A stretch of DNA of 33,944 nucleotides from Alkalimonas sp. (GTDB lineage: Bacteria; Pseudomonadota; Gammaproteobacteria; Enterobacterales; Alteromonadaceae): assembly GCF_020831925.1 (NCBI RefSeq), contig NZ_JAFIFQ010000035.1, positions 1-33,944 on the forward strand. The letters run 5' to 3'. The notes under the pieces were generated by a model. That model saw only the letters and a list, made by a program, of their open reading frames with translations, was not told the origin of the DNA and made no database searches. The position numbers were made by a program, and so were the translations under genes. Within the stretch, counting starts at the first letter, position 1; every line of letters starts with the position of its first letter. Positions 23,280 to 30,711 of this stretch are shown piece by piece.

Positions 23280-25034
23280 CTATGCAATACCCGCTTTACT
23301 CAGTTGCTGCTCAAGAGTAGCGATACGCTGTTGTGCCTGTTGGTTAGACAAGGTCAGTCGCTCTATGGTCGAGGTCGAGTTGTTCTTCACAAAGCTCAGT
23401 TGCTCCTCCATCTTCGCCAGCCGCTGTTGCAGTTGCTCTTTTTCCTGCAGATACTGCTGCTGCGCTTCACGCAATTGTTTGTTCTCTTCACGTTGCAACT
23501 TGATGGTTTCACGCTGACGGCTCTGATGTCCGGCCGTCACTTCACTCTGCTCTTTTAGCATCTGGTTGGTACTTTGCAGGTGCGCAATCTTACTTTCCAT
23601 CACCTGCAAGCGCGAGCGTAAGCGTTGCAGCTCCTGTTCTTGCTCGACGAACTCATGCTGTGAGCGCATTTCAGGCAACTTAGAGGACAGCTGTTCAATT
23701 TGCAGTGCCTGCTCTTTCAGTTGCTCAGCCATCTCGTCTTTAGCTGCAATCACATCATCCAGTTGCTGCCTGGCATCATCCCGCTCTTGCTGCAGTTGCG
23801 CCAGATTCCCCCCCTGATCGGCGGCACTTTGCTCGCTTTCTTTGAGCTTTGCTTCCAGCTGCTGGTAGTGCTGGCTGGCTTCATCCAGCTTTTTCTGCAA
23901 AGCGGCGCTGGCTTGCTCTGATTTTTGCAGTTGCTGCTCAAGCACCGGCAGCTCTTGTTTTTGTAACGCGAGCTCTTTTTGGGTTTGCTCCAACTTTTCT
24001 TCCAGTTGGCTGACATGCTCTGCATGCTTAGAGCCTGCCTGCGACTGCAGCTCGGCATTGGCCATCTGCAACGCATCCAGCTTCTGCGCAAGCAACTCAT
24101 ACTGTTCATCGCCCTGGCGTTTCGCCTGAGTGGCTTCATCACGTTGCTGCTCTGCTTCCGCCAACCTATCTTTTACCTGATTGAGCTCTGCCTGATGCTG
24201 CACCAGACTTTGTTGCAATTCATTCAGGGCCTTCTGACGTTCAATCGCTAGTTGCTGCGCATCGGTAAACTGCTGATGCAGATCTTCACTGTCTTCGGTA
24301 AGCTCGCGCGCCCTGTCGCGTAATTGGGCAATTTCATGCTGCAGATCTTGCTGCTGTTGCTCCAGCTCCTCGATATGCATCTCCAATTGAGACACCATAG
24401 CGTCACTTGCAACAGGCACATTGTTCGATTCAGATGATGTCGCCACGTCAGTCTCTCTTGCTGCTTTTGATGGGGTAGCCACCTGCTGGGCGACTATTTC
24501 TTTGTCTTCTTTGGCAACTGCTTGTTTTTCTGATTCAGGCGCACTCGCCTTGTCTTGTTTTGGCTTGGTGACGGCCTCAGCAGCACGAACAATGGCATCA
24601 TCCCTCGACTTTGCTACCGGCTTATCCGCCTGTGGATCCGAGAGGGCAGCATCTATCTCCGGTAAATCGGACTCTGTTTTTTGTTTCAGCTCACTTGATG
24701 AAGTCTTGCTCATCTCAGCGCTTGGTTTGTCAGCCTCTGGCGCAGAGCTTTTATCTTTCATCATTTTCTTGCTGAAATTGATCATCTTACTTAGAGAACC
24801 CGGCACTTTTTCTGTTAACGCACTCAGCGACGGCATCCCCTTGCCTGAGGAGGTTGCAGCGTCCTGCTTGCCCTGCTTTGGTTCGTATTGGGTTTCACTA
24901 CACCAATGATCAAAATGAACCACTATGCTGGAGCGGCTGCCATCCAGATATTTTGCCAAAAGATCCAGGGTGATGATCTGACCTTCCCGCTGCAACCGCT
25001 CACACACTGCTTTCACTTCACTGTAATTTGCCAT
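23280..25034 (-). CDS. KfrA-like DNA-binding coiled-coil protein
   Basis: A 584-residue protein. Residues 1-50 (NYSEVKAVCERLQREGQIIT, LDGSRSSIVVHFDHWCSE) match the N-terminal DNA-binding domain of plasmid KfrA proteins. Residues 60-220 are a low-complexity Ser/Ala/Lys/Glu linker. From about 215 to 575 the protein is an almost continuous coiled coil (LEMHIEELEQQQQDLQHEI, ELALQKQELPVLEQQLQKSE, LREAQQQYLQEKEQLQQRL). KfrA autoregulates and assists plasmid partition by forming filaments or bridges. It is longer than the 300-350 residues usual for plasmid KfrA. It diverges from the parA-like gene, with a palindrome between, and ends at a strong terminator. Confidence 0.85.
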   Translation of the reverse strand: MANYSEVKAVCERLQREGQIITLDLLAKYLDGSRSSIVVHFDHWCSETQYEPKQGKQDAATSSGKGMPSLSALTEKVPGSLSKMINFSKKMMKDKSSAPEADKPSAEMSKTSSSELKQKTESDLPEIDAALSDPQADKPVAKSRDDAIVRAAEAVTKPKQDKASAPESEKQAVAKEDKEIVAQQVATPSKAARETDVATSSESNNVPVASDAMVSQLEMHIEELEQQQQDLQHEIAQLRDRARELTEDSEDLHQQFTDAQQLAIERQKALNELQQSLVQHQAELNQVKDRLAEAEQQRDEATQAKRQGDEQYELLAQKLDALQMANAELQSQAGSKHAEHVSQLEEKLEQTQKELALQKQELPVLEQQLQKSEQASAALQKKLDEASQHYQQLEAKLKESEQSAADQGGNLAQLQQERDDARQQLDDVIAAKDEMAEQLKEQALQIEQLSSKLPEMRSQHEFVEQEQELQRLRSRLQVMESKIAHLQSTNQMLKEQSEVTAGHQSRQRETIKLQREENKQLREAQQQYLQEKEQLQQRLAKMEEQLSFVKNNSTSTIERLTLSNQQAQQRIATLEQQLSKAGIA

Positions 25035-25221
25035 TGCTTACCCGCTCTCACTTTTACCACTGAGCATTATAGAATACTTCGTTTTTGCAGAAACAGGAAA
25101 CCTTTCCTGCATGTTTTTTGCTCATTTATTACATCAGGTACACAGACAAGTGCGACATAAAGTACGCACAAGTCGTTAAAAAAGAAAAAGTCTTCCTAAT
25201 TCGCTCAATGCTTATTTACCA

Positions 25222-25240
25222 CCTATACTTTAAGTATAGG
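25222..25240. promoter_or_regulatory. Perfect 19-bp palindrome, candidate operator of the ParA cassette
   Basis: CCTATACTT and AAGTATAGG are perfect inverted arms of nine bases around a single T. The site is 47 bp upstream of the parA-like start and 187 bp upstream of the KfrA-like start. KfrA and ribbon-helix-helix partition proteins both bind such repeats in their own promoters, so either product of this cassette is a plausible ligand. It could also be a single parS-like centromere site. Confidence 0.6.
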
Positions 25241-25287
25241 CCAATTTGCAGGCCGTTGTCTGTTCATTGCAACATGAGGAAAGGCTG

Positions 25288-25983
25288 ATGATTCTGTTGG
25301 TCGGTGGTGAGAAAGGCGGTAGCGGTAAAAGTTGCCTGGCGCAGAATATCGCAGTGTATTTTACCCGGGAAAAACAAGCCAATGTGATGCTGGTAGACTG
25401 TGACCCACAGCGCACCACATCGGATTGGGTGCAGGAAAGGCATTTAAATCCTGACTTACCCTGGATAAACTGCGTGCAGATGTATGGCAAAATTCGTTAC
25501 GAATTAAAAAGTCTGGAAATGCATTACGATGTGGTAGTGGTAGACTGCGGTGGTCAGGACAGTGTGGCGCTTCGATCGGCCATGGTGGTTGCCAGCCATG
25601 TGTTGCTGCCGTTGCGTCCCAAGCGACGCGACCTGAAAACCCTGGAACATCTGGAAGACCTGGTCAGCGCCAGCAATGTGGTCAATCCGGATATGATTGT
25701 TGGCTGCGTGATGACACAATGTCCATCACTGCCAAATCAGGCGAACCGTATTCTGGATGCTAAAGAAGTCTGCAAGTCATTCAACTTACGGGTGCTTGAA
25801 GCCATCACCTACAGCCGTAACATCTATGATGACAGTGAAGAGAAAGGCTTATCGGTGATGGACATCGATCCGGATGGCAAAGCGGCTGTCGAGATCCGGG
25901 ACATGATTACTGAACTGCTGTCGATGAAGGCGATACAAGAAGATGGGGCTGAGGGATCTGAGAAAAAAGTCTACGCCGTCTGA
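25288..25983 (+). CDS. ParA-family ATPase
   Basis: A 231-residue ParA/MinD-type ATPase started at ATG 25288, after GAGGAAAGG. The deviant Walker A is VGGEKGGSGKS, with signature Lys9 and Lys14. MLVDCDPQRTTSDW gives switch I and VVVVDCGGQDS gives Walker B. A switch-like segment is LLPLRPKRRDLKTLEHLEDL. There is no N-terminal helix-turn-helix, so it belongs with the short ParA (type Ib, McdA, IncC-short) proteins, which bind DNA without sequence specificity and move a cargo along the nucleoid. The next gene overlaps its last 41 bases and encodes a probable partner. It is not the main chromosomal ParA, since no parB or gidA neighbour is present. Confidence 0.9.
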   Translation: MILLVGGEKGGSGKSCLAQNIAVYFTREKQANVMLVDCDPQRTTSDWVQERHLNPDLPWINCVQMYGKIRYELKSLEMHYDVVVVDCGGQDSVALRSAMVVASHVLLPLRPKRRDLKTLEHLEDLVSASNVVNPDMIVGCVMTQCPSLPNQANRILDAKEVCKSFNLRVLEAITYSRNIYDDSEEKGLSVMDIDPDGKAAVEIRDMITELLSMKAIQEDGAEGSEKKVYAV

Positions 25984-26296
25984 AAAGCGGTCGGTAAATG
26001 TAGACGAGTTTATTGATGACGCCAACAACTATGCCATGGGCTTGCCCAAGGTGGTGAGTTTGCGTCAGCTACTACCAGACGAGGAAAGTGGACCGCGGCT
26101 GCCAATGCGCCATGCCACTTTTACGCTGAGCCCGGAAGCGATTGAAGCCTTAAATCAACTCAGTGAAATGACCGGTGAGGCGAAGTCAAAGATTATTCGG
26201 CATTTGGTATTGCAAGCCATTCAGCAAGCCAGCCAAAGGCCGGATGTGGTGGTAGAGCCCGTGCCGCCTCCGCCTGGCAAAACTGGCTCTAATTAG
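25943..26296 (+). CDS. Ribbon-helix-helix-like partner of ParA
   Basis: A 117-residue protein that begins inside the parA-like gene in another frame. The first 15 residues are basic (MGLRDLRKKSTPSEKR). An acidic stretch follows (VDEFIDDANNYAMG), then a probable ribbon-helix-helix domain at 68-108 (RHATFTLSPEAIEALNQL, SKIIRHLVLQAIQQ). The tail is Pro-rich (VEPVPPPPGK). This plan, a flexible basic N-terminus plus an RHH dimer encoded just behind a short ParA, matches ParG-type centromere-binding partners. The basic N-terminus would be the part that stimulates the ATPase. Sequence similarity to any named family is not evident to me, so the role rests on context and fold pattern. Confidence 0.7.
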   Translation: MGLRDLRKKSTPSEKRSVNVDEFIDDANNYAMGLPKVVSLRQLLPDEESGPRLPMRHATFTLSPEAIEALNQLSEMTGEAKSKIIRHLVLQAIQQASQRPDVVVEPVPPPPGKTGSN

Positions 26297-26300
26297 TTTT

Positions 26301-26330
26301 CATCCTGATCCTGGTAAAGGCTTCAGGATG
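26301..26330. terminator. Hairpin between convergent genes, weak terminator
   Basis: CATCCTGA (26301-26308) and TCAGGATG (26323-26330) form an 8-bp stem with a 14-base loop between the RHH-like gene and the convergent DUF3010 gene. Neither strand has a clear T run after the stem, so termination is uncertain. Confidence 0.4.
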
Positions 26331-26338
26331 GAAGCTCA

Positions 26339-26767
26339 TCATTCTTTATGGTGCAACCAGGCGTAAGCCGTTTCAAATGCCGTTTGCTGAAACCCCTTTA
26401 GTCCGGTAGCTTTAAAATCGATCAACAGCGGATTACGGCTTAGTTGCTCTTTGATCTGCTGACCAGTTAGCAGCGCCACCTCAACATCAGGCAACAACTG
26501 CAACGCGGCTTCAATCTTAAAGCCAATTGATCCACCTGCAAACTTCCCCTTTTGTGGTCGCTCTTTGATTACCACTTGACGGATCTGGTAGTCCTGAAAG
26601 AATTTTTGCAACGTGAACTGAAACTTGCGCATAGCCTCTGCATCTTTATCTTGTAGCAGCGCAAAGCGTTGCTGACGGCAATCTGGCAACTGAAATAATC
26701 CTTGCTCCAGCGTCATCAGACAAATAATGGCTTCATTGCTTTTAATTTCTATGCCACATACACGCAT
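26339..26767 (-). CDS. DUF3010 family protein, possible RNase H-like fold
   Basis: A 142-residue protein of the DUF3010 family, with GGAGA seven bases before ATG 26767. It starts with a beta strand, RVCGIEIKSNEAIICLM. Later come VVIKERPQKGKFAGGSIGFKIEAAL and, near the end, GFQQTAFETAYAWLHH. The order of an acidic residue on the first strand, a second acidic residue after a beta strand in the middle and a third near a C-terminal helix resembles RuvC/YqgF nucleases, although the first is Glu instead of Asp. The nuclease idea is inference. It lies convergent with the partition-like cassette and probably has no link to it. Confidence 0.8.
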   Translation of the reverse strand: MRVCGIEIKSNEAIICLMTLEQGLFQLPDCRQQRFALLQDKDAEAMRKFQFTLQKFFQDYQIRQVVIKERPQKGKFAGGSIGFKIEAALQLLPDVEVALLTGQQIKEQLSRNPLLIDFKATGLKGFQQTAFETAYAWLHHKE

Positions 26768-26806
26768 AAGCGTCTCCTAATGTATTTTATTTGATGTACC
26801 GCAAGC

Positions 26807-27172
26807 TTATTGCCGCATCAGGATGTCATACTGACTGTCGATAATGCCGCAGGCTTTACGCAAAGGCTCGCCAAACAACAAAGGATTGAAATCACCATCG
26901 ATGCAATAGCGTTGCCGAAATAGCAACAGCTCCTGCTTCGAAGACGCGGCCCGCTGCAACTGAGCACGTTGTCCTTCTCCAAGCTCTTTGCCAAGCTCAG
27001 TAAAGAGGCGGTCGATGTTGCGTAACGCCTGAGCTTCACCAGAGCGACTGGACGAACCGGCCATCTGGTAAAACTGCTCAATCAATTTTTCTTTGTAAGG
27101 GCTCACTTTGGGATGATCCGAAAATGTCGCCAACAACAGGATCACTAACAAGATCAGTATAAGCGGTTTCAT
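26807..27172 (-). CDS. Hypothetical small membrane-anchored or exported protein
   Basis: A 121-residue protein started at ATG 27172, with AAGGTG six bases upstream; the open frame extends further upstream but without a start signal. Residues 1-16 (MKPLILILLVILLLAT) form an uncleaved anchor or a signal peptide without a clear cleavage site. The rest is helical and charged (YKEKLIEQFYQM, RNIDRLFTELGKELGEGQR, SKQELLLFRQRYC) and ends CGIIDSQYDIL, with two cysteines that could pair in the periplasm. I do not recognise a family. It lies between DUF3010 (same strand) and the divergent ccoG gene. Confidence 0.65.
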   Translation of the reverse strand: MKPLILILLVILLLATFSDHPKVSPYKEKLIEQFYQMAGSSSRSGEAQALRNIDRLFTELGKELGEGQRAQLQRAASSKQELLLFRQRYCIDGDFNPLLFGEPLRKACGIIDSQYDILMRQ

Positions 27173-27316
27173 GATGACACCTTCCCAAGTACAGTTGGTC
27201 TGATCATACCCGATTGCTGACTCAATTGTCTGCATTGCAACAAAGTAAAAGCGCTGTTCCTGAACAGCCGCCAAAGAAGTGATATACTGCGGGCAGATTG
27301 CCTGCTGACGAATGCC

Positions 27317-28756
27317 ATGGCCGAGGTGAGCGTGACTGACAAAATTGATGTAAAAAATATCCCGGTAGACGTCCAGCTGCATACGCCAGGAAAAACTCCA
27401 CCAGGTCGCTATTCATCACGTGATCGCATCTATGTGCGAGCCATGAAAGGGATGCACCAGGCGATTCGCCGTTATATGGGCTTCTTCTTTATGGGGCTCT
27501 TTATGCTGCTGCCCTGGCTGCGCTACAACGGTGAGCAGGCGATTTTGCTAAATATTGCCGAACAAAAATTCAGTATCTATACCCTGACGCTCTGGCCACA
27601 GGACTTCACCATTCTGGCCTGGATTTTTATTATTGCTGCCTACGCTTTATTTTTTGTCACGACCTTCTATGGCCGGGTCTGGTGTGGTTATTTATGCCCA
27701 CAGTCCGTCTGGACCTTTATCTTTATGTGGTTCGAAGAAAAAATTCAGGGCAGCCGCAACCAGCGGATGAAACTGGACCAACAGCCCTGGAGCATCAGCA
27801 AATTCAGTAAAAAGTTGCTAACCCACCTCTGCTGGGTTGCTTTTGCCTTGCTGACCGCCTTGGTATTTGTCGGCTACTTTACGCCGATTGATCAGCTGTT
27901 TTTGAATTTCTTCACCCTGCAAGCTGGCTTCTGGGCCACGCTGGCGGTGCTGTTCTTCACCTTCTGTACCTATGGCAATGCCGGCTGGATGCGCGAAATT
28001 ATGTGCACCCATATGTGCCCCTATGCTCGTTTTCAGTCCGCCATGTTCGATAAAGATACCTTTACTGTGGCTTACGATGAGCGTCGTGGTGAAACACGTG
28101 GGCCACGCAGCCGCAAGGATACCGATTACAAAGAAAAGGGCCTGGGGGATTGCATCGACTGCAACCTGTGCGTCCATGTCTGCCCAACCGGCATCGATAT
28201 CCGCAATGGTTTGCAATACGAGTGCATCAATTGCGGTGCCTGCATTGATGCCTGCGACGATACCATGGAAAAAATGGGCTATCCGAAAGGACTGATTAGT
28301 TATACCACTGAAAGCCGCTTGCAAGGCAAAGGGGCTCATATTCTCCGCCCCAAACTACTGGGTTATTTTGCTGTACTGGTGGTTGTCTGCATGGCGTTTG
28401 TGTATACGCTTTATAGCCGGCAGCCGTTGGAGTTTGATATTTTGCGTGACCGCGGGGCCTTGTTCCGCGATACCAGCGAAGGCTGGGTGGAAAACACCTA
28501 TACCTTGCGCCTTATTAATAAATCACAGCAACAGCAAACCTTTGTGTTCTCCGTATCCGGCCTGGATGATGTCCGCTGGATAGGCCCAACCGAGCTGACC
28601 GTAGCCGGTGGAGAAACCGCCAGCCTACCGATAAGCCTGGCCGCCGATCCCTGGGAGTTGGCGCAGCCCATCACCGATATCACCTTCACCGTGCGGGTAG
28701 AAGGCCAACCAGCTATTGAAGTGTCGCAAACCAACCGTTTCTTCTCCAGACGCTAG
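27317..28756 (+). CDS. ccoG: Cytochrome c oxidase accessory protein CcoG (RdxA/FixG family)
   Basis: A 479-residue inner-membrane iron-sulfur protein that helps assemble cbb3-type oxidase, where it is thought to handle copper reduction. Several membrane segments are visible (FFFMGLFMLLPWL, DFTILAWIFIIAAYALFFVT, FALLTALVFVGYFTP, LGYFAVLVVVCMAFVYTLYS). The N-terminal domain has the family's CGYLCPQSVWTFIFMWFEE. Two 4Fe-4S motifs follow near residue 279 (CIDCNLCVHVCP and CINCGACIDACD). The C-terminal 110 residues are the beta-sandwich FixG-type domain. The ATG at 27317 has no ribosome site; GTG 27332 has GAGG five bases upstream and is an alternative start. The ccoNOPQ genes are not in the window. 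Confidence 0.95.
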   Translation: MAEVSVTDKIDVKNIPVDVQLHTPGKTPPGRYSSRDRIYVRAMKGMHQAIRRYMGFFFMGLFMLLPWLRYNGEQAILLNIAEQKFSIYTLTLWPQDFTILAWIFIIAAYALFFVTTFYGRVWCGYLCPQSVWTFIFMWFEEKIQGSRNQRMKLDQQPWSISKFSKKLLTHLCWVAFALLTALVFVGYFTPIDQLFLNFFTLQAGFWATLAVLFFTFCTYGNAGWMREIMCTHMCPYARFQSAMFDKDTFTVAYDERRGETRGPRSRKDTDYKEKGLGDCIDCNLCVHVCPTGIDIRNGLQYECINCGACIDACDDTMEKMGYPKGLISYTTESRLQGKGAHILRPKLLGYFAVLVVVCMAFVYTLYSRQPLEFDILRDRGALFRDTSEGWVENTYTLRLINKSQQQQTFVFSVSGLDDVRWIGPTELTVAGGETASLPISLAADPWELAQPITDITFTVRVEGQPAIEVSQTNRFFSRR

Positions 28757-28771
28757 CTCCCTTCGTGTTAT

Positions 28772-28800
28772 AGTCGCTGCATCTTTTGCCTGCAGCGACT
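28772..28800. promoter_or_regulatory. Perfect 10-bp hairpin just before the srkA ribosome site
   Basis: AGTCGCTGCA (28772-28781) and TGCAGCGACT (28791-28800) pair perfectly around a nine-base loop. The stem ends two bases before the AGGAG of srkA and 15 bases after the ccoG stop. No T run follows, so it is not a standard terminator. It could protect or modulate the srkA message, or act as a DNA operator. Confidence 0.5.
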
Positions 28801-28811
28801 TCAGGAGCTTT

Positions 28812-29807
28812 ATGTCTGCCTTTTGTTTTGCCGATTTAACACCGGATACCGTGCTGGATGCACTAGAAGAGCTTGGCCTGGCCATCGATTCCGGTTTAAC
28901 GGCGCTGAACAGCTTCGAGAACCGGGTCTATCAATTCCGTGGCGAATTGCCGGGGCAGCCAGCAATTCAACGTTGGGTGGTGAAGTTCTACCGGCCACAA
29001 CGCTGGAGCCTGCAGCAGCTGCAGGAGGAACATGATTTTACCCGTGAACTGCTGGCAGCAGACGTGCCCGTGGTGGCACCGGTCAGCCTCAATGGCCAAT
29101 CGGTACTGCCCTATGCCGGTGGTTATTTTGCGCTATTTCCAAGCCGGGGCGGTCGCTCGCTGGAGACCGACAACGAAGAACAGCTGGCACAACTGGGCCG
29201 TTTTCTTGGCCGGTTGCATCAGGTGGGTAAGAGCAAAGTGTTTCAACACCGCCCGACCTTCAGTGTCGAAAGCCACCTACACCAAAGCCGGCAGGTCTTG
29301 CAGCAATGCCCCCAGATCCCACCACATATGCAATCGGCATTTTTTACCGCGTTAGATCAGGTGATTGCCGAGGCAGCCAAACAATACCAACCTAAGGAGT
29401 TAATCCGGGTACACGGCGATTGCCATGCCGGTAATTTATTCATCGATCAACAGGGGCCCTTTTTCGTGGATCTGGATGACTGCCGGATGGGCCCGGCCAT
29501 CCAGGACCTCTGGATGATGTTGTCCGGTGAGCGCGCCGACCAATTGCTTTATCTGGAAACCATGCTGGAAGAATACCAGCAGTACTGCGATTTTAACCCG
29601 GCAGAGCTCACACTGATCGAACCCTTGCGTGCTATGCGTATGATCCATTACATGGCCTGGTTAGCCAGACGATGGGATGATCCGGCCTTTGCAATGAACT
29701 TTCCATGGTTTGCGACAGACAAATACTGGGAGCAGCAGGCATTGGTGTTAAAAGAGCAGTTGTTTCAGCTGCGCCAGCCCCCTTTGTCGCTGCAACCTGG
29801 CTTTTAA
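28812..29807 (+). CDS. srkA: Stress response kinase A (YihE family)
   Basis: A 331-residue Ser/Thr kinase of the aminoglycoside-phosphotransferase fold, started at ATG 28812 after AGGAG. Typical SrkA/YihE stretches are FENRVYQF, WVVKFYRPQRWSLQQLQEEHDF, GGYFALFPSRGGRSLETDN and LGRFLGRLHQVG. The catalytic loop is IRVHGDCHAGNLFI, the metal site is VDLDDCRMGPAIQDLWMML, and MIHYMAWLARRWDDPAFAMNFPWF follows. E. coli SrkA phosphorylates proteins in the Cpx envelope-stress pathway and lowers MazF-linked death. It is followed by dsbA, the same order as yihE-dsbA in E. coli, where the two genes are co-regulated by Cpx. Confidence 0.95.
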   Translation: MSAFCFADLTPDTVLDALEELGLAIDSGLTALNSFENRVYQFRGELPGQPAIQRWVVKFYRPQRWSLQQLQEEHDFTRELLAADVPVVAPVSLNGQSVLPYAGGYFALFPSRGGRSLETDNEEQLAQLGRFLGRLHQVGKSKVFQHRPTFSVESHLHQSRQVLQQCPQIPPHMQSAFFTALDQVIAEAAKQYQPKELIRVHGDCHAGNLFIDQQGPFFVDLDDCRMGPAIQDLWMMLSGERADQLLYLETMLEEYQQYCDFNPAELTLIEPLRAMRMIHYMAWLARRWDDPAFAMNFPWFATDKYWEQQALVLKEQLFQLRQPPLSLQPGF

Positions 29808-29888
29808 TCGGTCGGCCATGGGCAAATTCATGCTTTTTTGCTAGGCTAGGCCGAAACAACAGTCGTATTTTTTGAAGGAAACCCGAGA

Positions 29889-30527
29889 ATGAAAAAGCTG
29901 TTCGCTTTCCTGTTTACAGCAGCACTGTTAAGTGCACCAGCATTTGCCCAAACCTTTATAGAGGGCAAACACTACGAAGTGATTGCTGAGCAAGCCACCA
30001 GCAAACCAGAGTTTAAAGAGTACTTTTCCTTTTTCTGCGGTGGTTGCGCCTCCATTGAACCTTTGGTGCAACAATTAAGTGAGAACCTGCCTGAAGGTGC
30101 CCAGTTTAAAAAAGTGCATGTGGATTTCGTCCGTGGCGCTTCACCGGAAGTGCAAAATACCCTGGCCCGCGCTTACCTGGTCGCTGATGCGCTGGAAAGA
30201 GGTAACGCTTTCTCCACTGCGGTCTTTAACCATATTCACCGTCAGCGCCAGCAAATCCGTAACGATGGCGATGTGCGCTCCATCGCGCTGGGTGTTGGCA
30301 TCAGCGCCGAAGAGTACGACAGTCGCATCAACAGCTTCTCGGTACGCATGGGAGCGACCGTCATGCGCAACGAACAAAATGAACTGTCCCGCGCCCGGGT
30401 GCTGACCGGGGTCCCTACCTTTGTGATCAATGGTAAATACAAAATCAACAACGCCAGCCTGGATGGGCGTAATTTTGCCACCGAGCTGGAACAGTTGGTC
30501 GATTACCTGCTGCAAAAAGACAGTTAG
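29889..30527 (+). CDS. dsbA: DsbA-type thiol:disulfide oxidoreductase with CGGC active site
   Basis: A 212-residue periplasmic protein with signal peptide MKKLFAFLFTAALLSAPAFA. It keeps the DsbA plan: FIEGKHYEVIAEQ, EYFSFFCGGCASIEP with the active site at residues 50-53, a helical insert (NTLARAYLVADALERGNAF) and the cis-Pro loop TGVPTFVINGKYKIN. The active-site dipeptide is Gly-Gly, not the Pro-His of E. coli DsbA. The His that stabilises the reactive thiolate is therefore absent and the redox potential should be less oxidising. It sits directly after srkA, the position of dsbA in E. coli, which supports its role as the main disulfide donor. A strong terminator follows. Confidence 0.9.
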   Translation: MKKLFAFLFTAALLSAPAFAQTFIEGKHYEVIAEQATSKPEFKEYFSFFCGGCASIEPLVQQLSENLPEGAQFKKVHVDFVRGASPEVQNTLARAYLVADALERGNAFSTAVFNHIHRQRQQIRNDGDVRSIALGVGISAEEYDSRINSFSVRMGATVMRNEQNELSRARVLTGVPTFVINGKYKINNASLDGRNFATELEQLVDYLLQKDS

Positions 30528-30536
30528 TGTTTAACA

Positions 30537-30564
30537 GCCAGGCGGCACAAGCAGCCTGGCTTTT
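30537..30564 (+). terminator. Rho-independent terminator after dsbA
   Basis: GCCAGGC (30537-30543) and GCCTGGC (30554-30560) form a 7-bp GC-rich stem with a ten-base loop, followed by TTTT. It ends the srkA-dsbA unit. Confidence 0.8.
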
Positions 30565-30711
30565 CACCGTTACAGCGCTCAATATCCAACCGATACGTTT
30601 AAAAAACAATCAAACCCATCTTTAATTACAGTTTTTTACACTTTTGTGACTTTACACTACAGACTGTTGTCCTTAGAATCCGCGGCCGAACCTATCAGGA
30701 CAAGGACAACA

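Noticed and set aside
24421-24909. A rightward 162-residue open frame inside the KfrA-like gene
   Set aside because: It is antisense to a low-complexity Ser/Ala/Lys/Glu linker, which commonly leaves the opposite strand open, and it has no ribosome site.
23280-26296. An integrated plasmid with replication origin
   Set aside because: No rep gene, iterons, integrase, transposase or attachment-site repeats are visible around the cassette.
28772-28800. The hairpin before srkA as a rho-independent terminator of ccoG
   Set aside because: No T run follows the stem on either strand, and srkA translation signals begin two bases later.
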